Counted from the first letter of the stretch, positions 53,605 through 61,896 are shown. The stretch is 64,000 nt of DNA from Flavobacterium sp. TR2 (GCF_025252405.1 NZ_CP104307.1:1364001-1428000); one strand, 5' to 3'. The notes: a model not told the origin generated them from the sequence alone. A program made the numbers and translations.

Positions 53605-54303
53605 CATATAACTTAAAATCTCTTTTTTATAAGCATCATATTCTCCTTGCATGATCAAACCATTATCAAGAAGTTTTTTGTAGTTCTGTAATTTATCAAA
53701 AAGCTCTTCTTTAGATAGATCGCTTAATTTGCGCTCTCCTGCTGGCTGGGCTGGAAGCGGTTCATAAGTTTCGGTAACAGCTGGGGCAGCTGGTAAAATT
53801 TCTGCAAAGCTTGTTACTTCTTCTGTTTCAACTTCTTCAACTTCTTCAGCTTCTTCTTCAAAAACAGGCTCAGCAGCTTCTTGAACTGGTGTTGCTGTCT
53901 GAACAGGATTCTTCAATATATCTAATTGCTCTTTAGCGTAAGTATAAATTTTTCTAGCTTGAATTTTCGGAATATAATCAATAGAAATAGCTAAATCAGT
54001 TTTTGTTCCAAATGAGAATTCAGAACCTAAAATATTCTCTTTTACAAAAGTACTTGCAATATCATCCCAAGTATAATCGGTAAAATCCATAGAAAGACCT
54101 AAATTTTTAGGCTTACAGATAATAATACGTTTGTTAGTCAATACAATGCTGTCTGGAAAAACAGTGATGGCAGGTTTTTTTTGCACTGCGATGTATCCAA
54201 CTTCTTCGCCTTTCATCAATAAATCGTTAAGTTTCGAAGTGATTTTTTCAATCGCTTTTGGATCTTGTTCTTCGTTCAGAAATTTTTTAAATTGTTCTTT
54301 CAT
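53602..54303 (-). CDS. Bacterial PH-domain protein with C-terminal SHOCT motif
   Basis: A 233-residue cytoplasmic protein. The N-terminal half has a PH-like domain (about 32-128, IAVQKKPAITVFPDSIVLTN, KRIIICKPKNLG and WDDIASTFVKEN). A disordered linker rich in Glu and Pro follows (about 135-190). The C-terminus is a SHOCT helix pair (LSKEELFDKLQNYKKLLDNG, QGEYDAYKKEIL). SHOCT motifs mediate oligomerisation; the biological role is not known. Confidence 0.82.
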   Translation of the reverse strand: MKEQFKKFLNEEQDPKAIEKITSKLNDLLMKGEEVGYIAVQKKPAITVFPDSIVLTNKRIIICKPKNLGLSMDFTDYTWDDIASTFVKENILGSEFSFGTKTDLAISIDYIPKIQARKIYTYAKEQLDILKNPVQTATPVQEAAEPVFEEEAEEVEEVETEEVTSFAEILPAAPAVTETYEPLPAQPAGERKLSDLSKEELFDKLQNYKKLLDNGLIMQGEYDAYKKEILSYM

Positions 54304-54375
54304 GATTCTATAAATTGCTAATTTGCAAACTGATTCGGGTTTTTAAGTTTTGATCTTACCCTGCAAATGTAATGC

Positions 54376-54747
54376 CTAATTTTCTAATTGAGTAATTTCA
54401 TTTTGAATTTTCTTTGTCAAACTTTTGAAAACCAATTCATACGAATGGTCGATCAATTCTTTGACAAATTTTACGGGTAAATTTCCATTTAATGCCACCG
54501 TGTTCCAATGCACTTTGCTCATGTGATATCCAGGTTGAATTTCGTCATATTCTGCCCTGAGTTCTTGCGCGCGGTCTGGATCGCATTTTAAATTGACAGA
54601 CTGCTCATTTTTTTCCCATTGAGAGAGAGAAGACAAAGCAAACATTTTTCCGCCCACTTTAAAAACGAGCGTATTCTCATCAAAAGGGAAATGCTCGCTG
54701 ACCCCTTTTTTAGAAAGACAATATTCGTAAAACGTTTCTAAATTCAT
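54376..54747 (-). CDS. MmcQ/YjbR-family protein
   Basis: A 123-residue protein with the double-wing YjbR fold: YEYCLSKKGVSEHFPFDENT at the start, KVGGKMFALSSLSQW and LRAEYDEIQPGYHMSKVHWN in the middle. The family resembles DNA-binding proteins but has no settled function. It lies 7 bp after the DUF4260 gene in a run of small minus-strand genes. Confidence 0.9.
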   Translation of the reverse strand: MNLETFYEYCLSKKGVSEHFPFDENTLVFKVGGKMFALSSLSQWEKNEQSVNLKCDPDRAQELRAEYDEIQPGYHMSKVHWNTVALNGNLPVKFVKELIDHSYELVFKSLTKKIQNEITQLEN

Positions 54748-54753
54748 AACTGT

Positions 54754-55104
54754 TTATTTTCCAATTTCACCTAAATGTGTGTATTTAAAGCCTTTCTCGT
54801 ATTTCAGTCCGTAACCGAAAATTCTATCCATTGCCGAATGCGAAAATAAAATAATTCCTGTTAATTGAATGTTTTCAATGCTTAAATAATATCCAATTGC
54901 ATAAATTAAAAGTGCAATTCCTTTATGATGAAATAAATTATAAGCAAAAGCACCAATTTTGTTTCCGAAAACATATCCGATCATCGATAAATCAGGAGCC
55001 AAAATTAAAACCGGAAACCACCACCATTCATAATTTAAACGGTTAAAAAGAAATATTCCGAGAATAAATAAAGCCGCTTCTTCGAGTTTTATGATTGTTT
55101 TCAT
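54754..55104 (-). CDS. DUF4260 membrane protein
   Basis: A 116-residue inner-membrane protein with about four membrane segments. WWWFPVLILAPDLSMIGYVF and SHSAMDRIFGYGLKYEKGF are typical of DUF4260. Function unknown. Overlaps the acetyltransferase gene by 4 bp and is closely followed by the YjbR-type gene. Confidence 0.88.
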   Translation of the reverse strand: MKTIIKLEEAALFILGIFLFNRLNYEWWWFPVLILAPDLSMIGYVFGNKIGAFAYNLFHHKGIALLIYAIGYYLSIENIQLTGIILFSHSAMDRIFGYGLKYEKGFKYTHLGEIGK

Positions 55105-55502
55105 TTTACTATTTTTTCCATCATCTTTTCAGGATGATTCAGTTTTGTAAATCCGAATTTCTCGTATAAAAAGTGTGCATCAGTTGTAGCCAGTCGCCAA
55201 ATTTTGACTTCTTGCAATTGCGGTTCCTTCATCATGGCATCTATTAAAATCGACGAATATCCTTTTCCGCGATGTTCTTCGGCAATAAAAACATCCATTA
55301 AATAAGCAAAAACGACATAATCGGTTATCACGCGCGCAAACCCAATTTGGTTGCCATCCGAATAAATCCCAAAACAAACCGAAGCGTCAATCGTGCGTTG
55401 GACTTCTTCTATAGTTCGCCCCGCAGCCCAATATATGTCTTTTAAAAAGTGCTGTATAAATGGAACATCGAGCTTGGTTTTATCTGTAGAAACGGTAATC
55501 AT
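55101..55502 (-). CDS. GNAT-family N-acetyltransferase
   Basis: A 133-residue acetyltransferase. Acetyl-CoA motif A reads YLMDVFIAEEHRGKGYSSIL (about 68-87) with the RGKG loop. The end of motif B is ATTDAHFLYEKFGFTKLNHP. The substrate is not known. First gene of a three-gene run with DUF4260 and YjbR-type genes. Confidence 0.9.
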   Translation of the reverse strand: MITVSTDKTKLDVPFIQHFLKDIYWAAGRTIEEVQRTIDASVCFGIYSDGNQIGFARVITDYVVFAYLMDVFIAEEHRGKGYSSILIDAMMKEPQLQEVKIWRLATTDAHFLYEKFGFTKLNHPEKMMEKIVK

Positions 55503-55554
55503 TTAGTTTTAGATTTTAGAGTTCAGATTTAAGATTTTTTGCAGGAATAGAAAT

Positions 55555-56346
55555 CTAAACCCTATTTAAAATCTTAAATAATAAAGGTTTGCTCGGACTT
55601 GCATCATTTTCAAACGAAGCAATTTGAAGATTTAGTATGTAATCTCCATCTTCAATTTCGTCTGAAACATAAATCATTTCTGTAATTGTGGCGTTTAATC
55701 TTGCATCAGGATTTAGATTATGCGTGTCTTTTACGTTCCAAAATGCTTTGTGAGCCAATAATTTCCCTTCGTCATGTTCTCGATCAACACTCGGAAGATC
55801 AATCAACAAATGCTGAATTTCGCTTTCGCGGATGAAAATCGCAGCGTCTTCAGCTAAATATGGCGGATTGGTATTCGAATATTTTCGAGACTTTTTTTCC
55901 AGCTGATTTGGAAGTGTTCTAATAATCAAAGCTCCGTTTGTCACGCTCAGCGATCCCGAAGTTTGGGGAGAAGCGCTCAACGCTTTCTGAACTTGCTCTT
56001 TCGTAATCACAAAATCATCATCAATCTTCTCAGGCTCAACCGTAATCAATTTAGCAAAAAAGAAAAACTGTTTCAACGATTGATTAATACTGTAAAAATC
56101 ATTTGTAATATGCCCTAAGCATTCCGTATGCGTACCATGCCCATGCGGATTGAAGAAAATATTATTAAAATTCGTAGATGATTTTCCTTCCGAAACTTTT
56201 CCAATCCAGTCGCCAAAAACAACAGGCTCGATTTCAGGTTTTTCAATATACCACGCAATCGGGTTTTCGTCGGTATTTGTCAATGGAATGGAAATATCAA
56301 TAGGTTTTGATAAGTCGATTTCGAAGTTGTTGATTTTTGCTATCAT
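55555..56346 (-). CDS. Cyclase/kynurenine formamidase-like hydrolase
   Basis: A 263-residue metal-dependent hydrolase. The cyclase motif reads HGHGTHTECLGH (about 70-81), with Glu in place of the usual Asp of HxGTHxD. The second site is VDREHDEGKLLAHKAFW, where the family has a metal-binding or catalytic His/Glu pair. Related enzymes hydrolyse N-formylkynurenine; the actual substrate is unknown. Its start codon lies 2 bp from the end of the mobile element at 56348, whose terminal repeat forms its leader. Confidence 0.82.
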   Translation of the reverse strand: MIAKINNFEIDLSKPIDISIPLTNTDENPIAWYIEKPEIEPVVFGDWIGKVSEGKSSTNFNNIFFNPHGHGTHTECLGHITNDFYSINQSLKQFFFFAKLITVEPEKIDDDFVITKEQVQKALSASPQTSGSLSVTNGALIIRTLPNQLEKKSRKYSNTNPPYLAEDAAIFIRESEIQHLLIDLPSVDREHDEGKLLAHKAFWNVKDTHNLNPDARLNATITEMIYVSDEIEDGDYILNLQIASFENDASPSKPLLFKILNRV

Positions 56347-56347
56347 A

Positions 56348-56382
56348 ATTTAACCGCAAGGTTCGCTAAGGTTTACGCAAAG
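56348..56382 (+). repeat. Left terminal inverted repeat
   Basis: Starts ATTTAACCGCAAGG and ends TTTACGCAAAG; exact 35-bp mirror of 56855-56889. Inside it the CGC(A/T)AAG motif is repeated three times. Confidence 0.92.
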
Positions 56383-56397
56383 GGCGCAAGGATTTTA

Positions 56398-56775
56398 TTA
56401 AAGATTATTTGCTATTCTTTTAACTCCATGTTTTAGTAGGGCAACATTAAAATTTATTAATAATCCTAGTTTGCAATTTGTTAATTTTAAATAAGTCAAT
56501 AGTTGCGCAAAGTGAACTTCATTTAAGCAATCTACAGACTTTATTTCCAAAATTAGTTTATTTTCTACTAAAATATCTAGTCGATAGCCAATATCTAATT
56601 TTACTTCTTCATAAACTAACGGTAAGGCCTTTTGTTTTTCAACTGAAAGTCCCAATTTCCTTAATTCATAAAATAAGCATTCTTCATAAGCACTTTCTAA
56701 AAGTCCTGGGCCTAAAGTTTGATGAACTTTTAGTGCAGAATTAAATACAATTCGGGATAAATCATTCTCTGTCAT
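56398..56775 (-). CDS. GxxExxY protein (PD-(D/E)XK_3 family)
   Basis: A 125-residue protein taken from the ATG at 56775 (MTENDLSRIVFNSAL), the usual family start; a TTG further up at 56796 overlaps a TATATTTG box (56794-56801). The naming motif GLLESAY is followed by CLFYELRKLGLSVEKQK. The nuclease-like core reads RLDILVENKLILEIKSVD, with Asp and ExK as expected for PD-(D/E)XK. The biochemical role of the family is not established. It lies alone inside a pair of perfect inverted repeats. Confidence 0.9.
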   Translation of the reverse strand: MTENDLSRIVFNSALKVHQTLGPGLLESAYEECLFYELRKLGLSVEKQKALPLVYEEVKLDIGYRLDILVENKLILEIKSVDCLNEVHFAQLLTYLKLTNCKLGLLINFNVALLKHGVKRIANNL

Positions 56776-56854
56776 AAAATCAATATTAAGTCTCAAATAT
56801 AATATTTGAAATCTTAAAACATAATTTTATTCTTACAAAAAATAAAATAGCGTT

Positions 56855-56889
56855 CTTTGCGTAAACCTTAGCGAACCTTGCGGTTAAAT
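56855..56889 (-). repeat. Right terminal inverted repeat
   Basis: Exact reverse complement of 56348-56382. The hemW stop codon (56884-56886) and its last Ile codon (56887-56889) lie inside it. Confidence 0.92.
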
Positions 56890-58029
56890 CTCAGCATCTA
56901 CATAAAACAAATCACTCGCAATTCCATCCGTTAAAAATTTTCCTTTAATGGTTGGTTTCAGAATGTTGTTTTCAATAGAAAGAAGATCGTCGTTTAAGAA
57001 TTTTTTAGATTGTTCTAATAAATAATTCAAATATTCTGTCCCAAATTCATTTTCAATTCGGTTTAGAGAAACGCCCCAAATGGTTCGCAATCCCGTCATG
57101 ATATATTCGTTATAACGATCTGAAATGGTTAGAATCTCAGTTTCAATTGGGAGTTCATCGTTTTGAATTGCTTTTAAATACAACGAATTATTGGCAATAT
57201 TCCAGCCTCTTTTTTCGCCGTCATAACTGTGAGCCGAAGGCCCGATTCCGATATATTTTTTCCCTAACCAATAAGCAGAATTGTTTTTGGAGAAATAATT
57301 CTCTTTTCCAAAATTTGACAATTCATAGTGAATAAACCCGTTTTTCTGAAGCATTTCAACCAAAATCATAAAATGGTTGGAAGCTGCTTCGTCTTGAGGT
57401 TCAGCAATTTTTCCTGTTTGAATTAATTTGCTTAAAGCGGTTTTTGGTTCAACCGTCAAAGCGTAACTCGAAATATGAGGAACGCCAAAATCTAAAGCAG
57501 TCTGAATATTCTGTCTCCACATTTCGTCGCTCATTCCCGGAATTCCGTAAATCAAATCGAGTGAAATATTGTCGAAATATTTGGTTGCTTCTTCCAAACA
57601 TTTTTTGGCTTCCGCCGAATTATGAGCGCGATTCATCATCTTCAAATCATCTTCATAAAAAGACTGAATTCCGATACTCAGACGATTTATCGGACTTTTA
57701 GATAATTCTAAAATTCTTTCGACAGACAAATCATCTGGATTGGCTTCAAGCGTAATTTCTGGATTTTCGACAACATTATAATTTTTATAAACTTCTGAAA
57801 TTAAAAAGTTTATTTCGTCATTTGATAAAACCGAAGGAGTTCCACCACCAAAATAAATAGTTTCAATGATATTGTCATCCTGAGCGGAGTCGAAGGGTTT
57901 ACGCATAGCAATTTCTTTGGCTAATGCTAAAACCATTTCATCTTTCTTTTTCATCGAAGTCGAAAAATGAAAATCGCAGTAATGGCAAGCCTGTTTGCAG
58001 AATGGTATGTGAATATAGATTCCCGACAT
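56884..58029 (-). CDS. hemW: Radical SAM heme chaperone HemW (with repeat-encoded insertion)
   Basis: A 381-residue HemW. The iron-sulphur cluster motif is CKQACHYCDF (Cys11, 15, 18), with a glycine-rich SAM site YFGGGTPSVL and the family block NRLSIGIQSF. HemW inserts or carries heme for respiratory enzymes; it was long misnamed as coproporphyrinogen oxidase. Residues 45-52 (PFDSAQDD) are encoded by a dispersed DNA repeat at 57873-57897 and look foreign to the family. The last codon and stop come from the end of the element next door. Confidence 0.93.
   Translation of the reverse strand: MSGIYIHIPFCKQACHYCDFHFSTSMKKKDEMVLALAKEIAMRKPFDSAQDDNIIETIYFGGGTPSVLSNDEINFLISEVYKNYNVVENPEITLEANPDDLSVERILELSKSPINRLSIGIQSFYEDDLKMMNRAHNSAEAKKCLEEATKYFDNISLDLIYGIPGMSDEMWRQNIQTALDFGVPHISSYALTVEPKTALSKLIQTGKIAEPQDEAASNHFMILVEMLQKNGFIHYELSNFGKENYFSKNNSAYWLGKKYIGIGPSAHSYDGEKRGWNIANNSLYLKAIQNDELPIETEILTISDRYNEYIMTGLRTIWGVSLNRIENEFGTEYLNYLLEQSKKFLNDDLLSIENNILKPTIKGKFLTDGIASDLFYVDAEI
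57873..57897. repeat. Dispersed repeat inserted in the hemW coding sequence
   Basis: TGTCATCCTGAGCGGAGTCG plus AAGGG is a copy of the intergenic repeat arm at 6643-6667. Read on the minus strand in the hemW frame it gives PFDSAQDD. The frame is kept on both sides. Confidence 0.9.
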
Positions 58030-58118
58030 TTTTAATTAGATAATTTAGATAATTAGTCAATTAGATAATTTATTCGTTGTCTACAGAATTATCTAATTAT
58101 CAAATTGCCATATTTGAC

Positions 58119-58673
58119 TCATTTTTTAACCCGATCCTCATTTTGTTTCACAAAAGCATCCCAGCCTGAATAACTCTTTCCAGCGACGACTTTTCCAGAA
58201 TTGAAGTGATGGCAAACGGCAGCCGCCAAACCGTCTGTTGAATCGAGATTTTTGGGCAATTCTTTTAATCCTAAAAGCTGTTGCAGCATTTTGGCAACCT
58301 GTTCTTTGCTTGCATTTCCGTTTCCGGTAATGGCCATTTTTATCTTTTTAGGTTCGTATTCAGTAATCGGAATGCCTCTTGAAAGTCCTGCTGCCATCGC
58401 AACCCCTTGTGCACGACCAAGTTTTAACATCGATTGCACGTTCTTGCCAAAGAAAGGCGCTTCAATCGCAATTTCGTCTGGACAATGCGTTTCGATTAAT
58501 TCGATGGTTCTTTCAAAAATGATTCTTAGTTTTTGGTAATGATTATCGTATTTGGAAAGCTGTAATTCGTTCAATTGCAGAAATTCCATTTTTTTATTGG
58601 TTACTTTAATCAATCCAAAACCCATAATTGTGGTTCCAGGGTCAATGCCTAATATGATGCGTTCTTGTGTCAA
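58119..58673 (-). CDS. ruvC: Holliday junction resolvase RuvC
   Basis: A 184-residue endonuclease that cuts four-way DNA junctions with RuvAB. Catalytic acids are Asp11 (LGIDPGTTIMG), Glu71 (EIAIEAPFFG) and Asp144/Asp147 (NLDSTDGLAAAVCHH). Length is normal for the Bacteroidota form. It lies 89 bp upstream of hemW on the same strand. Confidence 0.96.
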   Translation of the reverse strand: MTQERIILGIDPGTTIMGFGLIKVTNKKMEFLQLNELQLSKYDNHYQKLRIIFERTIELIETHCPDEIAIEAPFFGKNVQSMLKLGRAQGVAMAAGLSRGIPITEYEPKKIKMAITGNGNASKEQVAKMLQQLLGLKELPKNLDSTDGLAAAVCHHFNSGKVVAGKSYSGWDAFVKQNEDRVKK

Positions 58674-58681
58674 GAGATTGT

Positions 58682-58708
58682 GGTTTCAAGTTTAAGGTTT
58701 CAAGTTTA
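58682..58708. repeat. Short heptamer array (GGTTTCA/AGTTTAA)
   Basis: GGTTTCA, AGTTTAA, GGTTTCA, AGTTTA follow each other between ruvC and the divergent flippase-like gene. Same heptamer family as 2294-2371 and 59949-59983. Confidence 0.8.
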
Positions 58709-58763
58709 GAAAATTGACTCATTTTCTAATTTTCTAATTGCCACATTTGATTACTTTTGCGGC

Positions 58764-59708
58764 ATGATTTCAATTCCTCACAAAGCTAAGCAATTCCTAG
58801 TTCTTCTGGCCAAACTTTTGATTGTTGGCGGAGCATTTTATTTTATCTACAATCAGCTGGCTAACAATGACAAATTAGACTGGAATAAGTTTATTGTTTT
58901 GTTCAAGAAAAATCAGTCGGTTTTAGGGATTTCGTTTATTCTTCTTTTGAGTGTTTTGAATCGTTATTTCGAGATTTTAAAATGGCAGAATCTGGCGCAG
59001 GTTATTCATAAAATATCGGTTTACGAAGCTACAAAACAGGTTCTAGCCGCTCTGACCGCTGGAATTTTTACGCCAAATGGAGTAGGAGAGTACGCAGGAA
59101 AAGCATTGTATTATTCTAAATCTGAAGCCAAAAAAGTTGTTTTCTTGAATTTGATCTGCAACGGAATCCAAATGATTCTAACCATCATTTTTGGAATTTT
59201 CGGATTATTGTATTTTAACGCTGAATTCAATGTAATTACAACTAAAACAGTTCTGATTCTTTTTGGCGGATTTATGATGATTTTGATTCTTTTATTTTCA
59301 ATTAAAAAAATAAAAGTAAAAGGCTATTCGATTGAAAAATTGATTCATAAAATCAACGAAATTCCGAAATCGGTTCATCAGAAAAATATCTTTTTAGGAA
59401 TCTGCCGTTATCTGGTTTTTTCGCATCAGTATTATTTTTTGTTTTTAGGCTTTGATGTCGATTTGCCTTATTTAACCTTAATGGCCGCGATTACATCGGT
59501 TTACTTTTTGGCTTCGTCTTTACCCACTTTTCAGTTTTTAGATTTTGCTGTAAAGGGAAGCGTAGCAATATATTTCTTCGGAATTTTAGGGGTAAACGAA
59601 TGGATTGTAATTTTCATCAGCACTTTAATGTGGTTTTTGAACGTCGTTCTGCCAGTAGTTTTAGGAAGCTATTTTGTGTTGAATTTTAAAACCAAAACGA
59701 CAGAATGA
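58764..59708 (+). CDS. Lysylphosphatidylglycerol synthase-type (MprF/UPF0104) membrane protein
   Basis: A 314-residue inner-membrane protein with about eight membrane segments. The family motif is LTAGIFTPNGVGEYAGKALY (about 92-111), with FLASSLPTFQFLDFAVKGSV near 250. It has only the flippase-like integral domain, without the synthase half of MprF. Such proteins may flip lipids or glycolipids. It overlaps a glycosyltransferase gene by 4 bp, so the two may act on one lipid or polysaccharide. Confidence 0.87.
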   Translation: MISIPHKAKQFLVLLAKLLIVGGAFYFIYNQLANNDKLDWNKFIVLFKKNQSVLGISFILLLSVLNRYFEILKWQNLAQVIHKISVYEATKQVLAALTAGIFTPNGVGEYAGKALYYSKSEAKKVVFLNLICNGIQMILTIIFGIFGLLYFNAEFNVITTKTVLILFGGFMMILILLFSIKKIKVKGYSIEKLIHKINEIPKSVHQKNIFLGICRYLVFSHQYYFLFLGFDVDLPYLTLMAAITSVYFLASSLPTFQFLDFAVKGSVAIYFFGILGVNEWIVIFISTLMWFLNVVLPVVLGSYFVLNFKTKTTE

Positions 59709-60808
59709 TTTTGATATTATTCAGCATATTAGCCATTTATATTGTGAGCATTTCTTTGCTGATTTATGGTTTTTTTAAAGTGCGACAATATCAGAAAACA
59801 GATTTAAAACCGCAGACGAGTTTTACGATTATAGTTCCGTTTCGAAATGAAGAAGAAAATCTGCCGATACTTTTAGAAAGTTTTTCAAATTTAAATTATC
59901 CGACAGATTTGTTTGAAGTGATTTTGGTTGATGATTCTTCAAATGAGGAGTTTCAGCTTTCAAGTTTCAGCTTTCAAGTTTCGATAATAGATAACATTAG
60001 GGTTTCGAATTCTCCTAAAAAAGATGCCATTACAGCCGCAATACAGCACGTAAATACCGATTGGGTCATCACGACCGATGCCGATTGTGTCGTTCCTGTG
60101 AACTGGCTTTTGAATTTTGATAATTATATTCAGGAAAACAAAGTTTCAATGCTAGCGGGTGCGGTTACATACAGGTGCGAAAACTCATTTTTAGATCATT
60201 TTCAGCAATTAGATTTAACGAGTCTGCAAGGCGCGACGATTGGGAGTTTTGGTTTGAATAAAGGTTTTATGTGCAACGGAGCCAATTTTGCGTACACAAA
60301 ATCATTGTTTGAAAAACTGAATGGTTTTGATGGAAACAATAAAATTGCCAGCGGAGATGATGTTTTTTTATTGCAGAAAGCAGTCGAAAAGTTTCCTGAT
60401 ACAGTTCATTATTTAAAAGCTGATAAGGCCATTGTCTCTACAAAACCAACCGAAAACTGGAAAGCATTATTTCATCAGCGAGTGCGCTGGGCGGCAAAAA
60501 CAAGCTCATATAAAAGCGCTTTTGGTAAATTTCTGGGTCTGATTGTTTTCTTTGGAAATTTGAGTTTTGTAATTGGATTTTTTCTTCTTCTTTTCGGAAT
60601 TTGGGCGTATCCGATTTTTGTGCTTTTCGCTTTTTTTAAGTTTGCAATCGATTATGTTTTGCTTTCAATGACAAATCAGTTTTTGACTAAAACGAGAATA
60701 AAAAGTCTTTTGCTAAGCAGTCTGCTGTATCCGTTTTTTAGCTCGACAGTCGCTTTGTACAGTTTGTTTGGTTCTTATGAGTGGAAGGACCGACGTTTTT
60801 CTCAGTAA
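59705..60808 (+). CDS. Family 2 glycosyltransferase (with heptamer insertion)
   Basis: A 367-residue membrane glycosyltransferase. An N-terminal membrane segment (1-24) is followed by the GT-A domain with IIVPFRNEEENLPILLESF (42-60), VDDSS (75-79), the metal motif DAD (125-127) and the acceptor motif QRVRW-like HQRVRWAAK. Two or three membrane segments close the protein. Residues 82-93 (EFQLSSFSFQVS), just after the DDSS loop, are encoded by a heptamer array and are probably an insertion. Donor and acceptor are unknown. Confidence 0.9.
   Translation: MILILFSILAIYIVSISLLIYGFFKVRQYQKTDLKPQTSFTIIVPFRNEEENLPILLESFSNLNYPTDLFEVILVDDSSNEEFQLSSFSFQVSIIDNIRVSNSPKKDAITAAIQHVNTDWVITTDADCVVPVNWLLNFDNYIQENKVSMLAGAVTYRCENSFLDHFQQLDLTSLQGATIGSFGLNKGFMCNGANFAYTKSLFEKLNGFDGNNKIASGDDVFLLQKAVEKFPDTVHYLKADKAIVSTKPTENWKALFHQRVRWAAKTSSYKSAFGKFLGLIVFFGNLSFVIGFFLLLFGIWAYPIFVLFAFFKFAIDYVLLSMTNQFLTKTRIKSLLLSSLLYPFFSSTVALYSLFGSYEWKDRRFSQ
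59949..59983 (+). repeat. Heptamer array inside the glycosyltransferase gene
   Basis: AGTTTCA, GCTTTCA, AGTTTCA, GCTTTCA, AGTTTCG: five heptamers in a row within an open reading frame. The same kind of array is intergenic at 2294 and 58682. Confidence 0.9.
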
Positions 60809-60811
60809 ATT

Positions 60812-61371
60812 AAACCATATAAGTTATATAAGAGATTTAAGTCGGACGTATCACTTCAGCATTCTAATTCTGAATGAATTTACCTCACTGATATGATGAA
60901 AATATATTAAACTTTATCAGTCAATATAAGAGATTTGAGTTAAGCGAATCACTAAACATCCCCATTTAAACGAACTTACATCACTTATTGTGGTGCAATA
61001 TATTAAATTGTATAAGCTAATATAATAGATTTGAATTAAGCGAATCACTAACACATCCCCATTTAAGTGAACTTGCATCACTTATATGGTGAAATATGTT
61101 AAACTATGTAAGTATAATAGATTTGAGTTAAGCGAACAGTAATACACTCCAATTTAAATGAACTTACATCACTTATATGGTGAAATATATAAACTGTATA
61201 AGCTAATATAGGAGATTGAGTTAAGCGAATCAGTAATACACTCCAATTTGAATGAATTTACATCACTTATATGGTGAAATCTATTAAACTATGTAAGTAT
61301 AATAGATTTGAGTTAAGCGAATCAGTAATACATTCCAATTTAAATGAACTTACATCACTTATATGGTTAGA
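60812..61371. repeat. Array of six 94-bp tandem repeats
   Basis: The core GAACTTACATCACTTATATGG, or a near copy, begins at 60876, 60972, 61069, 61160, 61254 and 61346, spacing 91-97 bp. Between cores the units share GAGTTAAGCGAATCA and CACTCCAATTTAAAT. The whole unit is conserved, so this is not a CRISPR. Each unit can fold, as the core pairs with the following TATGTAAGTATAATAGATTT-type stretch. The array fills the 567-bp gap between convergent genes; no ORF of note is seen. Confidence 0.9.
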
Positions 61372-61376
61372 AAAAA

Positions 61377-61862
61377 CTATTTCTCGTCTTTTGCTTTTAT
61401 AATTACTGGCAGAATAAATTGTGTTTTTACTGGAATACCTCGTTTTATGGCCGGATTTACTTTCGGGAAATCGACTAAGCGGGCGTGCAGAATACTGTCA
61501 ATTTTTATGGTGTCATAAGCTACGGAATCTTTAGGGAACTGCGGTTCAAATTTCATAGTCGAATTTGGAAAAACAGTAACTTTTACCTCAATTGTATCCA
61601 ATTCTGGATACAATATAGACAATGTATCGACATTTAGTTTTTCTTCTATTAGGTTTGACATGACTTCAAAAAAGCACTGCTGGCGAAGTTTTTTATCAGC
61701 AATTTTTTCGCAGTTAGGAACAGAAGGATATTCGTCAACTTCTTTCCAATTGATCGATTTTAACTCTTTTTGAAGTAATTCTTTTTCAGAGGGAACCTGC
61801 TTCTCAAAATATTGACAAGAATTGAAAAGAATGCAAATAAAAAAAGGGAAAAACTGCCTCAA
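61377..61862 (-). CDS. Lipoprotein with TonB C-terminal-like domain
   Basis: A 161-residue lipoprotein (lipobox Cys16 in LFNSC). The C-terminal half (about 85-157) resembles the TonB/energy-transducer C-terminal fold: YPELDTIEVKVTVFPNSTMK and NPAIKRGIPVKTQFILPVII. There is no membrane segment to ExbBD and no Pro-rich region, so it is not a TonB protein itself. Second of two small secreted-protein genes on this strand. Confidence 0.68.
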   Translation of the reverse strand: MRQFFPFFICILFNSCQYFEKQVPSEKELLQKELKSINWKEVDEYPSVPNCEKIADKKLRQQCFFEVMSNLIEEKLNVDTLSILYPELDTIEVKVTVFPNSTMKFEPQFPKDSVAYDTIKIDSILHARLVDFPKVNPAIKRGIPVKTQFILPVIIKAKDEK

Positions 61863-61896
61863 AGTTTTAGAATTGAATGAATGAACAAAAATACGA

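Larger units (their letters stand above)
56348..56889. mobile_element. 542-bp element: GxxExxY gene between perfect 35-bp inverted repeats
   Basis: The two ends (56348-56382 and 56855-56889) are exact reverse complements over 35 bp, beginning ATTTAACCGCAAGGTTCGCT. They enclose one gene and nothing else. The right end supplies the stop codon of hemW and the left end the leader of the cyclase gene, which suggests insertion into a once shorter gap. No target-site duplication is evident. Gene-less relatives of the ends occur at 28149-28212 and 28726-28820. No transposase is present, so mobility is inferred. Confidence 0.68.

Noticed and set aside
56776..56796. TTG start for the GxxExxY gene
   Set aside because: The ATG at 56775 matches the usual family N-terminus, and the TTG lies within a TATATTTG promoter-like box.
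60812..61371. Regular repeats that could be taken for a CRISPR array
   Set aside because: The whole 94-bp unit is conserved, there are no unique spacers of 30-40 bp, and no cas gene is in the window.
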